Below, one piece after another: positions 1 through 8,560 of a stretch of DNA of 64,000 nt. A model generated the notes under the pieces. It saw nothing but the letters and a program-made list of their open reading frames with translations. It made no database searches and was not told where the DNA came from. The position numbers and the translations under genes were made by a program. The DNA comes from Candidatus Rubrimentiphilum sp. (GTDB lineage: Bacteria; Vulcanimicrobiota; Vulcanimicrobiia; Vulcanimicrobiales; Vulcanimicrobiaceae): positions 558,001 to 622,000 of the forward strand of contig DASTDE010000001.1 in assembly GCA_035710515.1 (NCBI GenBank). Direction: 5' to 3'. Within the stretch, counting starts at the first letter, position 1; each line of letters begins with the position of its first letter.

Positions 1-307
1 CTTTGAACGGCACGCCTTCCTTGCGGAGGCGCTCGCGTTGTCTTCGTCCTTGCGTCACGCTGCCGTCGGCTCGCACAACGCGATGCCACGGGATGTCCTG
101 CGTCGTTGTTGCGAGCACATGACCGACGAGACGCGGCGCGTGCGCGTCGATGTCGCCGTACGTTTGGACGAAGCCCTTTGGAATAGCACGCACGAGCGCC
201 AGAATGCGCGCGGTGCGTTCGTCTGGGACAGGAATAAGGTGCCTAGGGCGCCGGTGCAGGCTTTGCTGAGAGCGCGCCGATTGCAGCGAGAGCCGCGAAA
301 CCGGCAT
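1..307 (-). CDS. Alkyltransferase-like (ATL) DNA-repair protein, 3' end beyond window
   Basis: The minus-strand reading frame encodes a protein of the O6-alkylguanine-DNA alkyltransferase fold. It shows GFVQTYGDI, then a glycine- and threonine-containing helix, then IPWHRVVRADGSV. In true alkyltransferases the active-site motif is PCHR; here it is PWHR. ATL proteins, which bind alkylated guanine and hand it to nucleotide excision repair without removing the alkyl group, have this kind of substitution. The protein runs off the window at base 1, so its C-terminus is not seen. The start is uncertain. The first in-frame ATG is at 307 and would overlap the amine oxidase by 65 bp. Family length suggests that translation could begin nearer 235, where only an ATT is found. 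Confidence 0.75.
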   Translation of the reverse strand, partial: MPVSRLSLQSARSQQSLHRRPRHLIPVPDERTARILALVRAIPKGFVQTYGDIDAHAPRLVGHVLATTTQDIPWHRVVRADGSVTQGRRQRERLRKEGVPFK

Positions 308-1610
308 CGGTTCCGGAAGCCCACGCGCCGTGCACCTGACTATGCGAATGGACGCTGCAGGCTTCGCCCGCAAACCACACTTGGTTATTGATCGGCTTCG
401 CGAGTTCCAGCCGTGCTGAAGCTTTGCCGGGTTTAGCATAGCTGATGCATCCCAATGTGTAAGGATTCGATTGCCACGTACTCGCCAAGATTTCTCCGGT
501 CCATGCGGCAGTAATTCCGGGGAAGGTTGGTTCCAGCATCGTACAGATTTGCTTTCCCGCGGCTGACGGCGCCAGCGCCTCAAATGAGAGAGCGTCCTCT
601 CCTTCGCAGGCAATCATCAGGAACGGTCCGGCGCCGGGATTCATGTCGGCAAGATAGTTCGCGAAAAATGTCGGCGTCGTTCCGTCTACCAACGGCACGA
701 GATTGGCCATCTTGCCGGCCTTGACGCCGAGCGACGCGTTAACAAACGGTTCTCCGTTAAATTTTAGGAGTGCCTTATAGGCATGGCCCATGGTAATTCC
801 CGACAGCGCGGTCGTGTACGCCGCGGGCAATGCCGGAGAAAATGCGATCGAACCGGCCTTCAGCACGTTTACGGAGGCGGTAACGATAACCGCTTTGGCC
901 TGGTAGGTTGCGCCGGCCGCGGTCTTAACGCCGACAGTGTTCCCACCGTACGTGATGCTCTGGACTGGAGATGAGATCTGAATCGGCAAGCCTTCGGCAA
1001 GCCGCGACAAGAGCGCGCCATAACCGCTCGGTACAAATAGCGAATCATTCGGTGGATAGAAGAATGGAAGCGGCGAGAATTGACCAAAGTTGTAAAGATC
1101 TTCGACCGATTGATCGGCCGGGTCGCCGGTGTCCACCACCGAGACGCAAATCTGTTCTACGAGTTTTACGTAATCTGCATTTGCAAGGCCGGCTCCGGCA
1201 ATCACTTGATGCGCCGATAAATCCGGCTCCCCGAGTGTAATACTGAGACCGTAAGCCAGCAGCGCAGTGTTCGCTAATCCAAACGTTGCGGCAAAATCGG
1301 CTTGCTCGAGGTCCGATGACTTCGTTCCGGTGGCAAGATCGAAGAAAACCGGCGGAAAGACTGCTCCGTCGACCGTGTCAATGCCAAGTTGCTTGGCGAT
1401 CGGGTAGAGTACGGTGTTGAGCGACTGAGCCTGCGAAATGAATTGCGCCCCGGGCTCGTAGGGAACGCCGAGCGACGTGTCCGTCCAACAACGCCCGCCG
1501 GTGCGGTCCATCGCTTCGAGCACGAGCACCGAGCGGTTCGATGACTGCACGGCGCGAGCCGCGGCGATTCCCGCTGACCCTGCGCCTATCACGATTACAT
1601 CATATTCCAA
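243..1610 (-). CDS. Flavin-containing amine oxidase (MAO/LSD1-type oxidoreductase)
   Basis: This 455-residue protein opens with the FAD-binding Rossmann motif VIVIGAGSAGIAAA, followed by the ARxRTGGR-like segment MDRTGGRCWTD. It closes with the C-terminal FAD contact WFAGEACSVHSH and a GAWASG segment, which is the classic amine-oxidase layout. Family members oxidise amines or amino acids with oxygen, giving aldehyde and hydrogen peroxide. The substrate cannot be read from sequence. No signal peptide is present. The start is a TTG at 1610, which puts the Rossmann strand at the very N-terminus as expected. A 14-bp perfect palindrome overlaps this start. The gene is divergent from a second, only distantly similar amine oxidase at 1676. 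Confidence 0.88.
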   Translation of the reverse strand: MEYDVIVIGAGSAGIAAARAVQSSNRSVLVLEAMDRTGGRCWTDTSLGVPYEPGAQFISQAQSLNTVLYPIAKQLGIDTVDGAVFPPVFFDLATGTKSSDLEQADFAATFGLANTALLAYGLSITLGEPDLSAHQVIAGAGLANADYVKLVEQICVSVVDTGDPADQSVEDLYNFGQFSPLPFFYPPNDSLFVPSGYGALLSRLAEGLPIQISSPVQSITYGGNTVGVKTAAGATYQAKAVIVTASVNVLKAGSIAFSPALPAAYTTALSGITMGHAYKALLKFNGEPFVNASLGVKAGKMANLVPLVDGTTPTFFANYLADMNPGAGPFLMIACEGEDALSFEALAPSAAGKQICTMLEPTFPGITAAWTGEILASTWQSNPYTLGCISYAKPGKASARLELAKPINNQVWFAGEACSVHSHSQVHGAWASGTDAGFAALAAIGALSAKPAPAP

Positions 1611-1620
1611 AACGTTTTGG
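1607..1620. promoter_or_regulatory. 14-bp perfect palindrome between divergent amine oxidases
   Basis: The sequence CCAAAACGTTTTGG is identical to its reverse complement and covers the TTG start codon of the minus-strand amine oxidase. It has a central CG as in LacI-family operators. No regulator gene of that family is seen nearby, so its use as an operator is only a suggestion. Confidence 0.4.
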
Positions 1621-1675
1621 CGGGCTTCGTCCGCCCGAAGAAGCCACCCTTGCGCCCGGCCGGGGCCTCGCCGAG

Positions 1676-2998
1676 ATGTGGTCGAACGAAAAGCCGGTGA
1701 CGGACATCAACACAGAAGTAGCAATTATCGGGGCCGGCGCCGCCGGACTCGCAGCCGCCCGGCGGTTACATGAACGCGGAATCGATGCCGTCGTTCTCGA
1801 GGCGCGCGATCGGATAGGAGGCCGCGCGTACACGCTGCAGCCGTCACGCGAGTCGGCGCCGGTCGAGCTCGGAGCCGAGTTTATCCATGGCACGCCGCCC
1901 GTCACGCTTTCGTTGATGCACGAGTGCGGCGAAAAGGCCGCAGATGTCCCGAGCCGAGCCTTCCAGTTCGGGAACGAAGACTTCGAAGACCGGTCCGATC
2001 TGTGGGACACTGCTGAGCGGCTTCTGCGGCGTGTGGACCCGAACGCACCTGATCGGAGCGTTGCCGATTTTCTGAAAGCACTGCCGCCGGATGAAGCGAC
2101 TACAGAGCAACTCGACGCCGTCCGTATGATCGTCGAAGGCTTCGAAGCCGCCGATACGTCCGACGCCAGCGTCATCGCGATCGCAAACGAGTGGCTCGGC
2201 GGGACGGAACGCGGTACGCTGCGCCCGCTCAACGGCTATGCGCCACTTATGGCTTGTCTGGCGCGTATTGGTGAAGCCCGCATTCTACTGCAAACGCGGG
2301 TTGATGAAATCCGCTGGTCGTCAGGAAACGTTCGGGTTCTGGCTACCGACGCGGACGGGCAGTTGGAGGTTCAAGCGCGGCGAGCCGTCATCACGCTGCC
2401 GATCGGCGTGTTGCGGGACAACGCCGTGTTGTTCACGCCTCCGCTGCCGCCGCCGAAGCGAGCGGCAATCGACGCGATGAGAATGGGCCCCGTCATCAGA
2501 GTCGTCCTCGCGTTTCGTTCGCCGTTTTGGGAACATACCGAAGGCGGCCGCTATCGCGACGCCGCGTTTTTTTATGCGCCGCAGGGGAAGTTTCCGGCAA
2601 TTTGGACGCGCTTGCCCCAACACGCGTCCTTCCTGGTCGCGTGGGCCGGCGGCAGCGCGGTAAAGCGGATCGCCGCAGCGGGACTCGACCCGATCGAGGC
2701 CGCGTTACAAGCTTGTGCCGCGATCTTCCCGTCAGTCGATGTGCGCAGTGAATTGCGGGAGGTGTATCATCACGACTGGCAAGCCGATCCATTTGCGCGC
2801 GGCGCATACGCTTATCTTCGCGTCGGCGCCGGCGATGCGCGGGACGCGCTCACGACTCCGATTGAAGAAACACTCTACTTCGCGGGCGAGGCGACGTCAA
2901 ACGACGAGCCGGGCACGATCGCGGGAGCGTTGGAGAGCGGCTATCGCGCCGCCGATGCGATTACCGGTTCTGAATCTGGTCGGCTGCCAAGTACGTGA
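1676..2998 (+). CDS. Flavin monoamine oxidase family protein
   Basis: The 440-residue protein has the FAD dinucleotide fold VAIIGAGAAGLAAARRL near residue 15, the GG doublet motif DRIGGRAYT, and the C-terminal FAD motif YFAGEATSNDEPGTIAGA. These place it in the flavin amine oxidase family, near plant-type polyamine oxidase/LSD1-like proteins. The reading frame is open from 1541, but the ATG at 1676 sits just before the Rossmann fold and is the likely start. The segment TPPLPPPKRAAIDAM matches the substrate-domain region of polyamine-oxidase-like enzymes. The 3' end overlaps the convergent membrane-protein gene by 38 bp. Substrate unknown. Confidence 0.87.
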   Translation: MWSNEKPVTDINTEVAIIGAGAAGLAAARRLHERGIDAVVLEARDRIGGRAYTLQPSRESAPVELGAEFIHGTPPVTLSLMHECGEKAADVPSRAFQFGNEDFEDRSDLWDTAERLLRRVDPNAPDRSVADFLKALPPDEATTEQLDAVRMIVEGFEAADTSDASVIAIANEWLGGTERGTLRPLNGYAPLMACLARIGEARILLQTRVDEIRWSSGNVRVLATDADGQLEVQARRAVITLPIGVLRDNAVLFTPPLPPPKRAAIDAMRMGPVIRVVLAFRSPFWEHTEGGRYRDAAFFYAPQGKFPAIWTRLPQHASFLVAWAGGSAVKRIAAAGLDPIEAALQACAAIFPSVDVRSELREVYHHDWQADPFARGAYAYLRVGAGDARDALTTPIEETLYFAGEATSNDEPGTIAGALESGYRAADAITGSESGRLPST

Positions 2999-3503
2999 CG
3001 ATATCCCATGCGTTGCGAATGCCCATGAAAATGAGCAGCATGGTGGCGCCGGCGAGGACGAAGAGCGCCCACGGTGCGTGGAATGGAAGAAGGATAGCCG
3101 CTACCACGATCGCGCCATACGCGACGAATGGAAAGACTGCGAACCAGGTCCAATCCTCGAGATCTAATTTGTACGTGGTCAAGCACTGGGCCGCGTAGAT
3201 CGCGCGCACCACGTACACGATTCCCGCGAGACCCGTGAGCCCGATCAGGATATCGGCCGGAAGCAGCCCCCACCACGGCGCGCTCACTATCCCCGAAATA
3301 AAAAACGCCGCGCAAAAATGGACCACCGTCGGAGTACTGAACGTGGCGAACCCCGCGTTCATCTGTCCCTCCTGCCGCAGTATGCGGCTCCCGGTGGTCA
3401 GCGAGATCACGACGAACATCAAGCCGGTCAGCGCCGCGGCCGACGATCCCGTTATGATGTAGAAGTTCGACCAAACGGCGAAGATCGAGAGGCCTTCATG
3501 CAT
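2961..3503 (-). CDS. Multi-pass membrane protein of unknown function
   Basis: This 180-residue protein has four hydrophobic stretches: FYIITGSSAAALTGLMFVV, the region around TVVHFCAAFFISGIV plus ILIGLTGLAGIVYVV, WFAVFPFVAYGAIVVAAIL, and ALFVLAGATMLLIFMG. It ends in a short hydrophilic tail. I recognise no catalytic motif and no named family. An in-frame open region extends upstream to 3599, but that stretch is Arg/Pro-rich and overlaps the divergent AraC gene, so the ATG at 3503 (MHEGLSIFAVW) is the better start. The C-terminus overlaps the amine oxidase gene tail-to-tail by 38 bp, the largest convergent overlap in the window. Confidence 0.65.
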   Translation of the reverse strand: MHEGLSIFAVWSNFYIITGSSAAALTGLMFVVISLTTGSRILRQEGQMNAGFATFSTPTVVHFCAAFFISGIVSAPWWGLLPADILIGLTGLAGIVYVVRAIYAAQCLTTYKLDLEDWTWFAVFPFVAYGAIVVAAILLPFHAPWALFVLAGATMLLIFMGIRNAWDIVTYLAADQIQNR

Positions 3504-3593
3504 GCGCCGTGTTTTGGCGGGTGCGGCCCAGCGCGCCTTTCGCAAACCTGGTACTAGACGCTCCGGCGCTTCGCGTATACCATTAGAGCCGAT

Positions 3594-4412
3594 ATGCACG
3601 CCCTAAAACCGGCCGGCGTTTTTCATCCTGGAGAGTTCACGGGTGAAACCCACTCATGGCAAATCGCGGATGCTGTACTCTCCGAGGTGCGTCACTACCG
3701 CGCAAAAGCCGTTCCGGTCCACCGGCATAGTGCGCCCTACTTTAGCTTGTTGCTCGACGGCTCGTACGAAGAAAGCTCGGACGATTTCAGCATCGTCTAC
3801 CAGCCGTACAGCTTTATTTATCACGCCGCTCAAACGCCGCATCGCGACGCTATCGGCGAAGACGGATGCCGCATGTTTTTCATCGAGTTGCTCGATGCGT
3901 GGACGGAAGCGCTGACGGGCGAGGACCCGCCACGTCAGCATCTCTTCGAACTCGACGGCAGCGACCCGTGTTGGATCGCACTCCGGCTTCACCGCGAATT
4001 CATGCAGCGCGAATCGGGCTCGGCGACTACGGTCGAGTCGCTGCTTTACGAGCTGTGCAGCTATGTCACCCATTCCGCGAGTGACGATGCGCGCGAACCG
4101 CGCTGGCTGGCGTCAGTCGAGTCGCGTTTGCGCGAGTCATTTGCGTCATCGTTCAGCTTGTCGCTCCTGGCAAGCGAGATCGGCATCAATCCGGCGCACC
4201 TGTGCCGCTCGTTCCGCCGCTTCCGGGGCCGAACCATCGGCGATTTCATCACCAACCTGCGCATCCAATACGTTTGCCGGCGTCTCACGGCGAGTACCGA
4301 TACGCTCAGCGACATCGCGCTGGCCGGCGGGTTCACCGATCAGAGCCACATGACGCGCACGTTCAAGCGCTTTACCGGATATTCGCCGGGAGCGTACCGG
4401 GATGGCCATTAG
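3594..4412 (+). CDS. AraC-family transcriptional regulator
   Basis: The 272-residue protein has an N-terminal cupin-like ligand region (about residues 30-110, with PVHRHSAPYFSLLLDGSYEE) and a C-terminal double helix-turn-helix (about 170-270). The first helix pair includes LSLLASEIGINPAHLCRSFRRF. The second has the AraC signature DIALAGGFTDQSHMTRTFKRF followed by TGYSPGAYR. Such proteins activate nearby genes when a small ligand binds the cupin. The gene overlaps the next one, a retropepsin-like secreted protein, by 11 bp, so the two are probably co-transcribed. A TATACC element lies 12 nt before the ATG with no clear Shine-Dalgarno sequence. Confidence 0.88.
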   Translation: MHALKPAGVFHPGEFTGETHSWQIADAVLSEVRHYRAKAVPVHRHSAPYFSLLLDGSYEESSDDFSIVYQPYSFIYHAAQTPHRDAIGEDGCRMFFIELLDAWTEALTGEDPPRQHLFELDGSDPCWIALRLHREFMQRESGSATTVESLLYELCSYVTHSASDDAREPRWLASVESRLRESFASSFSLSLLASEIGINPAHLCRSFRRFRGRTIGDFITNLRIQYVCRRLTASTDTLSDIALAGGFTDQSHMTRTFKRFTGYSPGAYRDGH

Positions 4413-5868
4413 CGCTTTTGCGCTTGTCGCGTTGCTGTTGCAAGTCGCGAATGCGCCGGCGCCTCATTGCGATGCGTCGCGCATCTTTAGTCAAGTGCGA
4501 ACGGCCACGGGCGGAAATCACTGGAACACCGTCGGAGAAATCGTTGCCGACGGCACCATAACGGATTCAGGCGCCGTGGGCTCCGTCCACTCCGCCCGCG
4601 ACGTGGTGGCCGGGCGCAATCTGTTTGCCGAAGCGCTCGACCAAGGCCGCGTATCGTACATCTACGACGGACACACCAAGTGGGAGCTCGACCAAGGCCT
4701 GGGCGTGCACGCGATGAACGCGCCGGATTCCATCCGGCGTGCCGTCACCGATGCATACCTTGCCCGCAACGGCTTCTGGAAGCCGAACGACCCGGCACGC
4801 GTCGAGTGCTTGTCCGGCGTCTCGGCGAACGGAGCGAGCTTCGACGTTGTGCGCATCACGCCGCGCGACGGAAGTGCCGTCGAGGTATGGATCGATCGGG
4901 CAACGCATCTCGTTGCGCGCACGATTCAACAGCTCCCGACAACCTTGCGTACGGAACTTTACGCGGATTATCGTAAAGCCGGCGGCTTAGTTCTGCCTTA
5001 CAGCATAACGCAGCAGTTTCTGGATGGGTACGGCAAGCCGGCCGTCATCGCGCAGAGTATCAAGCAATATCGGCTACTGCCCGCGGTGCGGGCCGCGGAT
5101 TTCCGGCGGCCGCCGGATCCGGTGAACGGACGCATTGCCGGCGGAGCTTCGTCAACGCAAGTCCCTTTTACGCTGGACAAGGGCGTCATCGTTTTTCAAG
5201 CCCGGATCAATGGCCAGGGACCGTTTGCATTTACGTTCGATCCCGGCGCGCAAGGCGTGCTTACATCTGTTGCCGCGGTCCGGCTCGGTTTGACGCCCGG
5301 TAAAATGGCGAATGTGGGACGCCTGGAAGTTGGCGGTGCGGAGATAGACAACATCGCGCTCCCGGTATATGCGGGAAATCCGACGGATTTATTTCCCGCG
5401 CGCGATCCGAATGCTGCGCCGATTGCGGGTGCGCTCGGTCCGGAATTGCTGGACCGCTTCGTTGTTCGCTTGGACTATGCTGCCAAGACCTTGACGCTCA
5501 CGCCGATGACGGGCTCGACGAGCGCTCCGACCGGCACGACGCAGCGCTTCACGCTGCAGGAAGACGACGACATCCCGCTCATCCCGGCGGCGATAGACGG
5601 CGTGCCGGGACTGGTGCAATTTGACGTGCGTGCGCCGGCGCCGCTGTTGCTCTTTCGGCATCCGGCCGGAACGGGAACCGTCCAAAGCCTGAAACTCGGC
5701 GGCGTCGAGCTCCACGACGTGCCGGCGCGCTTCACGGATGCGCAAGCCGGAAAGTTTTCATCCCGCACGGAGGCCGGGCTGATCGGATCCCGCGTGCTTT
5801 CGCAGTTCGTCACGACGCTGAACTATCGCGCCCAGACGATCCGCTTCGAATACCGGCCCATTCCCTAA
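4402..5868 (+). CDS. Secreted retropepsin-like (aspartyl protease fold) protein
   Basis: This 488-residue protein starts with a short signal peptide (AFALVALLLQVANAPA). Residues about 30-240 form a lipoprotein-carrier-like domain (KWELDQGLG, VEVWIDRATHLV). After about residue 250 come two pepsin/retropepsin-type lobes: FTFDPGAQGVLTS with IAGALGPELLDRF, and a second lobe around VQFDVRAPAPLLL. In active enzymes the first motif is D-T/S-G; here it is DPGA, and the second lobe has DVRA, so catalysis is doubtful. The protein has the same architecture as the one at 21827-23323. It follows and overlaps an AraC regulator. It may be a periplasmic binding or processing factor; function not known. Confidence 0.72.
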   Translation: MAISAFALVALLLQVANAPAPHCDASRIFSQVRTATGGNHWNTVGEIVADGTITDSGAVGSVHSARDVVAGRNLFAEALDQGRVSYIYDGHTKWELDQGLGVHAMNAPDSIRRAVTDAYLARNGFWKPNDPARVECLSGVSANGASFDVVRITPRDGSAVEVWIDRATHLVARTIQQLPTTLRTELYADYRKAGGLVLPYSITQQFLDGYGKPAVIAQSIKQYRLLPAVRAADFRRPPDPVNGRIAGGASSTQVPFTLDKGVIVFQARINGQGPFAFTFDPGAQGVLTSVAAVRLGLTPGKMANVGRLEVGGAEIDNIALPVYAGNPTDLFPARDPNAAPIAGALGPELLDRFVVRLDYAAKTLTLTPMTGSTSAPTGTTQRFTLQEDDDIPLIPAAIDGVPGLVQFDVRAPAPLLLFRHPAGTGTVQSLKLGGVELHDVPARFTDAQAGKFSSRTEAGLIGSRVLSQFVTTLNYRAQTIRFEYRPIP

Positions 5869-5897
5869 TCATTCGCAAGGCCTTCCCGGTCGTAGGC

Positions 5898-5903
5898 TAC
5901 CGT
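5898..5903 (+). promoter_or_regulatory. -10-like box six nt before uspA start
   Basis: TACCGT is followed by exactly six bases and then the ATG at 5910, with no Shine-Dalgarno sequence. The spacing would put the transcript start at or next to the start codon, giving a leaderless message. This is the weakest match of the set described in the findings. Confidence 0.35.
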
Positions 5904-5909
5904 GTTCCT

Positions 5910-6371
5910 ATGTTTAAGCAAATCATCGTTCCGATCGATGGGTCGGACTGCGCCGAGAAGGCTATTGAGGTCGCTGCCGTGCTCGCCAAGGAACAGGGAG
6001 CGACCTGCACGGTGTGCATGGTCGTCGATATTGCCCAGGCGGCGGGATTAGGTTTCGCCACGCCGGAGCTCGTGAGCGGCTGGCTGAAAACCGTCCAGAC
6101 GCAAGCTGAAGTGGTAGTGCTCGAAGCGGCCGCGCGCTTGATGGTCAAAGGCGTACCGGCAAAAACCGAGGTTGTCGAAGGCCATCCAACCGATGCGATC
6201 CTTCAAGTCGCCAAGAAACATCGCGGCGACATTATCGTGATGGGAAGCCATGGCCGCACCGGCTTGCGCCGTTTGTTTTTGGGGAGCGTAGCTGAAAGCG
6301 TATTGCGTAGTGCCGATATCCCGGTGCTCGTCGTACGCCAAACCGGCGTGAAGGCGGCGCAAGCCGCCTAG
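5910..6371 (+). CDS. Universal stress protein, UspA family
   Basis: The 153-residue cytoplasmic protein begins with IIVPIDGSDCAEKAIEVA. It ends with the nucleotide-binding loop GSHGRTGLRRLFLGSVAE and then ADIPVLVVR, matching the G-2x-G-9x-G-(S/T) ATP-binding pattern of ATP-binding Usp proteins. Such proteins help survival under energy, oxidative or DNA stress. It stands alone, with its stop codon sharing four bases (CTAG) with the convergent response-regulator gene. The start is supported by family length and by a -10-like element six bases upstream. Confidence 0.93.
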   Translation: MFKQIIVPIDGSDCAEKAIEVAAVLAKEQGATCTVCMVVDIAQAAGLGFATPELVSGWLKTVQTQAEVVVLEAAARLMVKGVPAKTEVVEGHPTDAILQVAKKHRGDIIVMGSHGRTGLRRLFLGSVAESVLRSADIPVLVVRQTGVKAAQAA

Positions 6372-6736
6372 GACGAAAGCGCATCGTTGACGATGCGCAC
6401 AAGTTCCTCCGGCTCCGACGGCTTCGGAATGACGTGCTCGACGCGCGCGACGTGCATGAAGTCGCGCAGCGCTGCATCGGGGCGCGTGGCGGAATAAAGC
6501 GCGATCCTTGTGTCGCGCGTGCCGGGATCTGCACGCAGCGCCTTAACGAGCTCAGTGCCGCTCATTCCCGGCATGAACAGATCGACGACAATAAGGTCAG
6601 GCACTAAGTCGTGCGCCAACTGCAATCCCTCGGTGCCGTCGGCGGCTTCGAATACCTCGTGCCCGTGCGGTTGAAGAACGGCGGCGACGAGCAAGCGGTT
6701 TGCGGCCTCGTCATCGACAACCAAGATCTTAGACAT
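6368..6736 (-). CDS. Single-domain response regulator (CheY-like)
   Basis: This 122-residue receiver domain has the acidic pocket VVDDE (D8, D9), phospho-acceptor D52 in VVDLFMPGMSG, the conserved Ser/Thr region YSATR and the Lys loop IPKPSEPEE. There is no output domain, so it probably signals by protein contact or relays phosphate. Its ATG overlaps the stop region of the upstream receiver gene by 8 bp, and the pair follows a histidine kinase. All three genes are read in the same direction as one unit. Confidence 0.88.
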   Translation of the reverse strand: MSKILVVDDEAANRLLVAAVLQPHGHEVFEAADGTEGLQLAHDLVPDLIVVDLFMPGMSGTELVKALRADPGTRDTRIALYSATRPDAALRDFMHVARVEHVIPKPSEPEELVRIVNDALSS

Positions 6737-7118
6737 GCGTCGAGCGGCGATGTTCGGGCAAGAACGCGTCGATCTGTTTGACGAATGCGGTGGGTTCGAT
6801 CGGTTTGGCAATGTAGCCGCTAAATCCGGCCGCCAGAATCTGCTCGCGGTCGCCCGCCATTGCGAGTGCCGTGACGGCGATGACAGGCGTATCGAAAGCG
6901 TCCACGCCTTCCTTTAAGCTTCGAGCAATCGCAAAGCCGTCCAGCTCCGGCATCAAGATGTCGGTGATGATGGCGTCGTACTCGTTGTTGCGCGCTGCCT
7001 CTAGGCCGGCACGCGAATCGGCGACGCCCTCCGCGGTGTGTCCAAACGCTTCCAGCAGATAGACCATCAAATCCAGATTTGCGCGATTGTCGTCGATGAC
7101 TAGAATCCGGGCCGGCAC
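6729..7118 (-). CDS. Single-domain response regulator (CheY-like)
   Basis: This 129-residue receiver domain begins ILVIDDNRAN. Its phospho-acceptor is D53 (ITDILMPELDGF), with the switch residue in VIAVTALAM and the Lys loop YIAKPIEP. The sequence resembles the receiver modules usually attached to hybrid kinases, but here it is a free protein encoded 4 bp after a PAS histidine kinase, which is the likely phosphodonor. Two successive receivers after one kinase suggest a split hybrid or a branched relay. Confidence 0.88.
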   Translation of the reverse strand: MPARILVIDDNRANLDLMVYLLEAFGHTAEGVADSRAGLEAARNNEYDAIITDILMPELDGFAIARSLKEGVDAFDTPVIAVTALAMAGDREQILAAGFSGYIAKPIEPTAFVKQIDAFLPEHRRSTHV

Positions 7119-7122
7119 GTCG

Positions 7123-8223
7123 CTACCGAAGCGGCACGGTCAGCGTAAACGTGCTCCCCTTTCGCGGTTCACTTTGTACGTTCAGGCTGCCGCCGATCAG
7201 CGCCGCCAGCTGTTGGCTCAAATAGAGCCCAAGCCCCGTCCCTTCAAAGCGGCGCGTGCTCGAGGTATCGAGTTGCTCAAAAGCTTCAAAAAGCCGTGCC
7301 TGGTCTTGCGCGCTTATGCCGATGCCGGTATCGGCAATGGCTATCTCGACAAGGGCAGCGTTGCCCGATATTTTCCGCGTGAGCTCCACGCGGATCGCAC
7401 CCTTCTCCGTGTATTTAATGGCATTGTTGGTGAGATTGAGGAGAATTTGGTGAAGGGCGCGCCGATCCGTCGTGATGACGATATCGTTCCCGGGGGCAAG
7501 AATCTCCAGTGCCAGACCTTTCTCTTCCGCGAATGAACGCAGACCTGTTGCCACTTCGTCTATGACTTGCTGAACGATAACGGGCTCCAGGTGCAGTTCG
7601 ATCTTGCCCGATTCGATCTTTGCCAGATCGAGCATGTCATTGATGAGTGAGAGAAGATGACGCGCGCTCGATTGTACGATCTGCAGCTGCTTTTTTTGCT
7701 CGTCGGTAAGCGGGCCCGGGAGCTGCATCAGTAGCGTGCCGGTAAAACCGATGATGGCATTAAGCGGCGTCCGCAGCTCGTGGCTCATTCCGGCGAGAAA
7801 TCGATCCTTTGCGAGGCTGGCCTTTTCCAGTTCGGCATTCTTTTCTTGTAGCGCGCGCTCGAAGTGCTTGCGCTCGGAGATGTCGCGAATTGCGCTGGAA
7901 ACCAGCGTACCTTCGGTGGTTTCGATCGGGCTGAGGCTGATCTCGACCGGGAACTCACTCCCGTCCTTATTCAAACCATAAAGGTCGAGGCCAACACCCA
8001 TCGGGCGCGTGCGCGGCGCTTGGAAAAATCCGTCGCGGTGGCCGCCGTGTTTGGCACGCAAACGCGCGGGAACGAGTTTCTCGACGGCTTGCCCAAGCAG
8101 CTCTTCGCGGTTATATCCAAAGAGTTTTTCTGTTTGGGCATTTACGAGCACGATTTTGCCTTGCCGGTCGACGATGACCATGGCGTCCGGCGCGGACTCA
8201 AGGAGATCGCGGAAACTGTCCAT
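7123..8223 (-). CDS. Cytoplasmic PAS-domain histidine kinase
   Basis: The 366-residue protein has a PAS domain (about 5-118: [20 protein letters not shown] and the PAC-type end [13 protein letters not shown]). A coiled linker follows, then the DHp helix with phospho-acceptor H148 in [15 protein letters not shown], then the ATPase domain with N-box [14 protein letters not shown]1 DTGIGIS and G2 [11 protein letters not shown]. There is no membrane segment or signal peptide, so it senses an internal cue. The PAS sequence is close to those of oxygen/redox or energy-type sensors, but no haem or flavin residue can be assigned. It heads a three-gene unit with two receivers. Confidence 0.92.
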   Translation of the reverse strand: MDSFRDLLESAPDAMVIVDRQGKIVLVNAQTEKLFGYNREELLGQAVEKLVPARLRAKHGGHRDGFFQAPRTRPMGVGLDLYGLNKDGSEFPVEISLSPIETTEGTLVSSAIRDISERKHFERALQEKNAELEKASLAKDRFLAGMSHELRTPLNAIIGFTGTLLMQLPGPLTDEQKKQLQIVQSSARHLLSLINDMLDLAKIESGKIELHLEPVIVQQVIDEVATGLRSFAEEKGLALEILAPGNDIVITTDRRALHQILLNLTNNAIKYTEKGAIRVELTRKISGNAALVEIAIADTGIGISAQDQARLFEAFEQLDTSSTRRFEGTGLGLYLSQQLAALIGGSLNVQSEPRKGSTFTLTVPLR

Positions 8224-8560
8224 CGCGCGCGTAAGCTTCGCCTAATCTTCATGGCTTCTTCCAACCGCCGGCGTACGCTGGGAGCATGATTACATGTCAA
8301 CGTGAGGTCCTTGAGGAGCGGCTGCACCGCCATTCGAAACCCGCCGAGGAATCTCGTCACGTTCGGGTTACGATAGAAGTCGCATCCGACGACAAAGAAG
8401 ACGCCGTCCTTCCATGGCGCTACACCGTCGAGCTTGCCCGCCCGCCGGCCGGATTGCTCCTCCATAATTAAGGAAACGTTCCAAGGATTTTCTCCGGATC
8501 GTCACAGCGCAAGGCTACAGTAGAATGTATCCGGCGCCACGCCGGAGAGGAGAATCTTGA
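8224..8560. other. 337-bp intergenic region between kinase and hsp20
   Basis: No gene can be firmly supported here. A 61-codon plus-strand frame (8286-8471) with GGGAGC before its ATG is possible but has no recognisable domain. A small inverted motif GGAA-ACG-TTCC lies at 8472-8482, and a -10-like TAGAAT at 8521-8526 lies about 35 nt before the hsp20 ATG. A purine-rich Shine-Dalgarno sequence (GGAGAGGAG) follows it. The region probably holds the promoters of both neighbouring genes. Confidence 0.45.

Noticed and set aside
38-391. Plus-strand frame of 117 codons at the left edge
   Set aside because: It is the antisense of the alkyltransferase-like and amine oxidase genes; its Arg-rich composition is typical of a shadow frame.
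8286-8471. 61-codon plus-strand frame before hsp20 with GGGAGC ahead of its ATG
   Set aside because: No recognisable domain, overlaps an equally open frame on the minus strand, and the region looks like promoter DNA.
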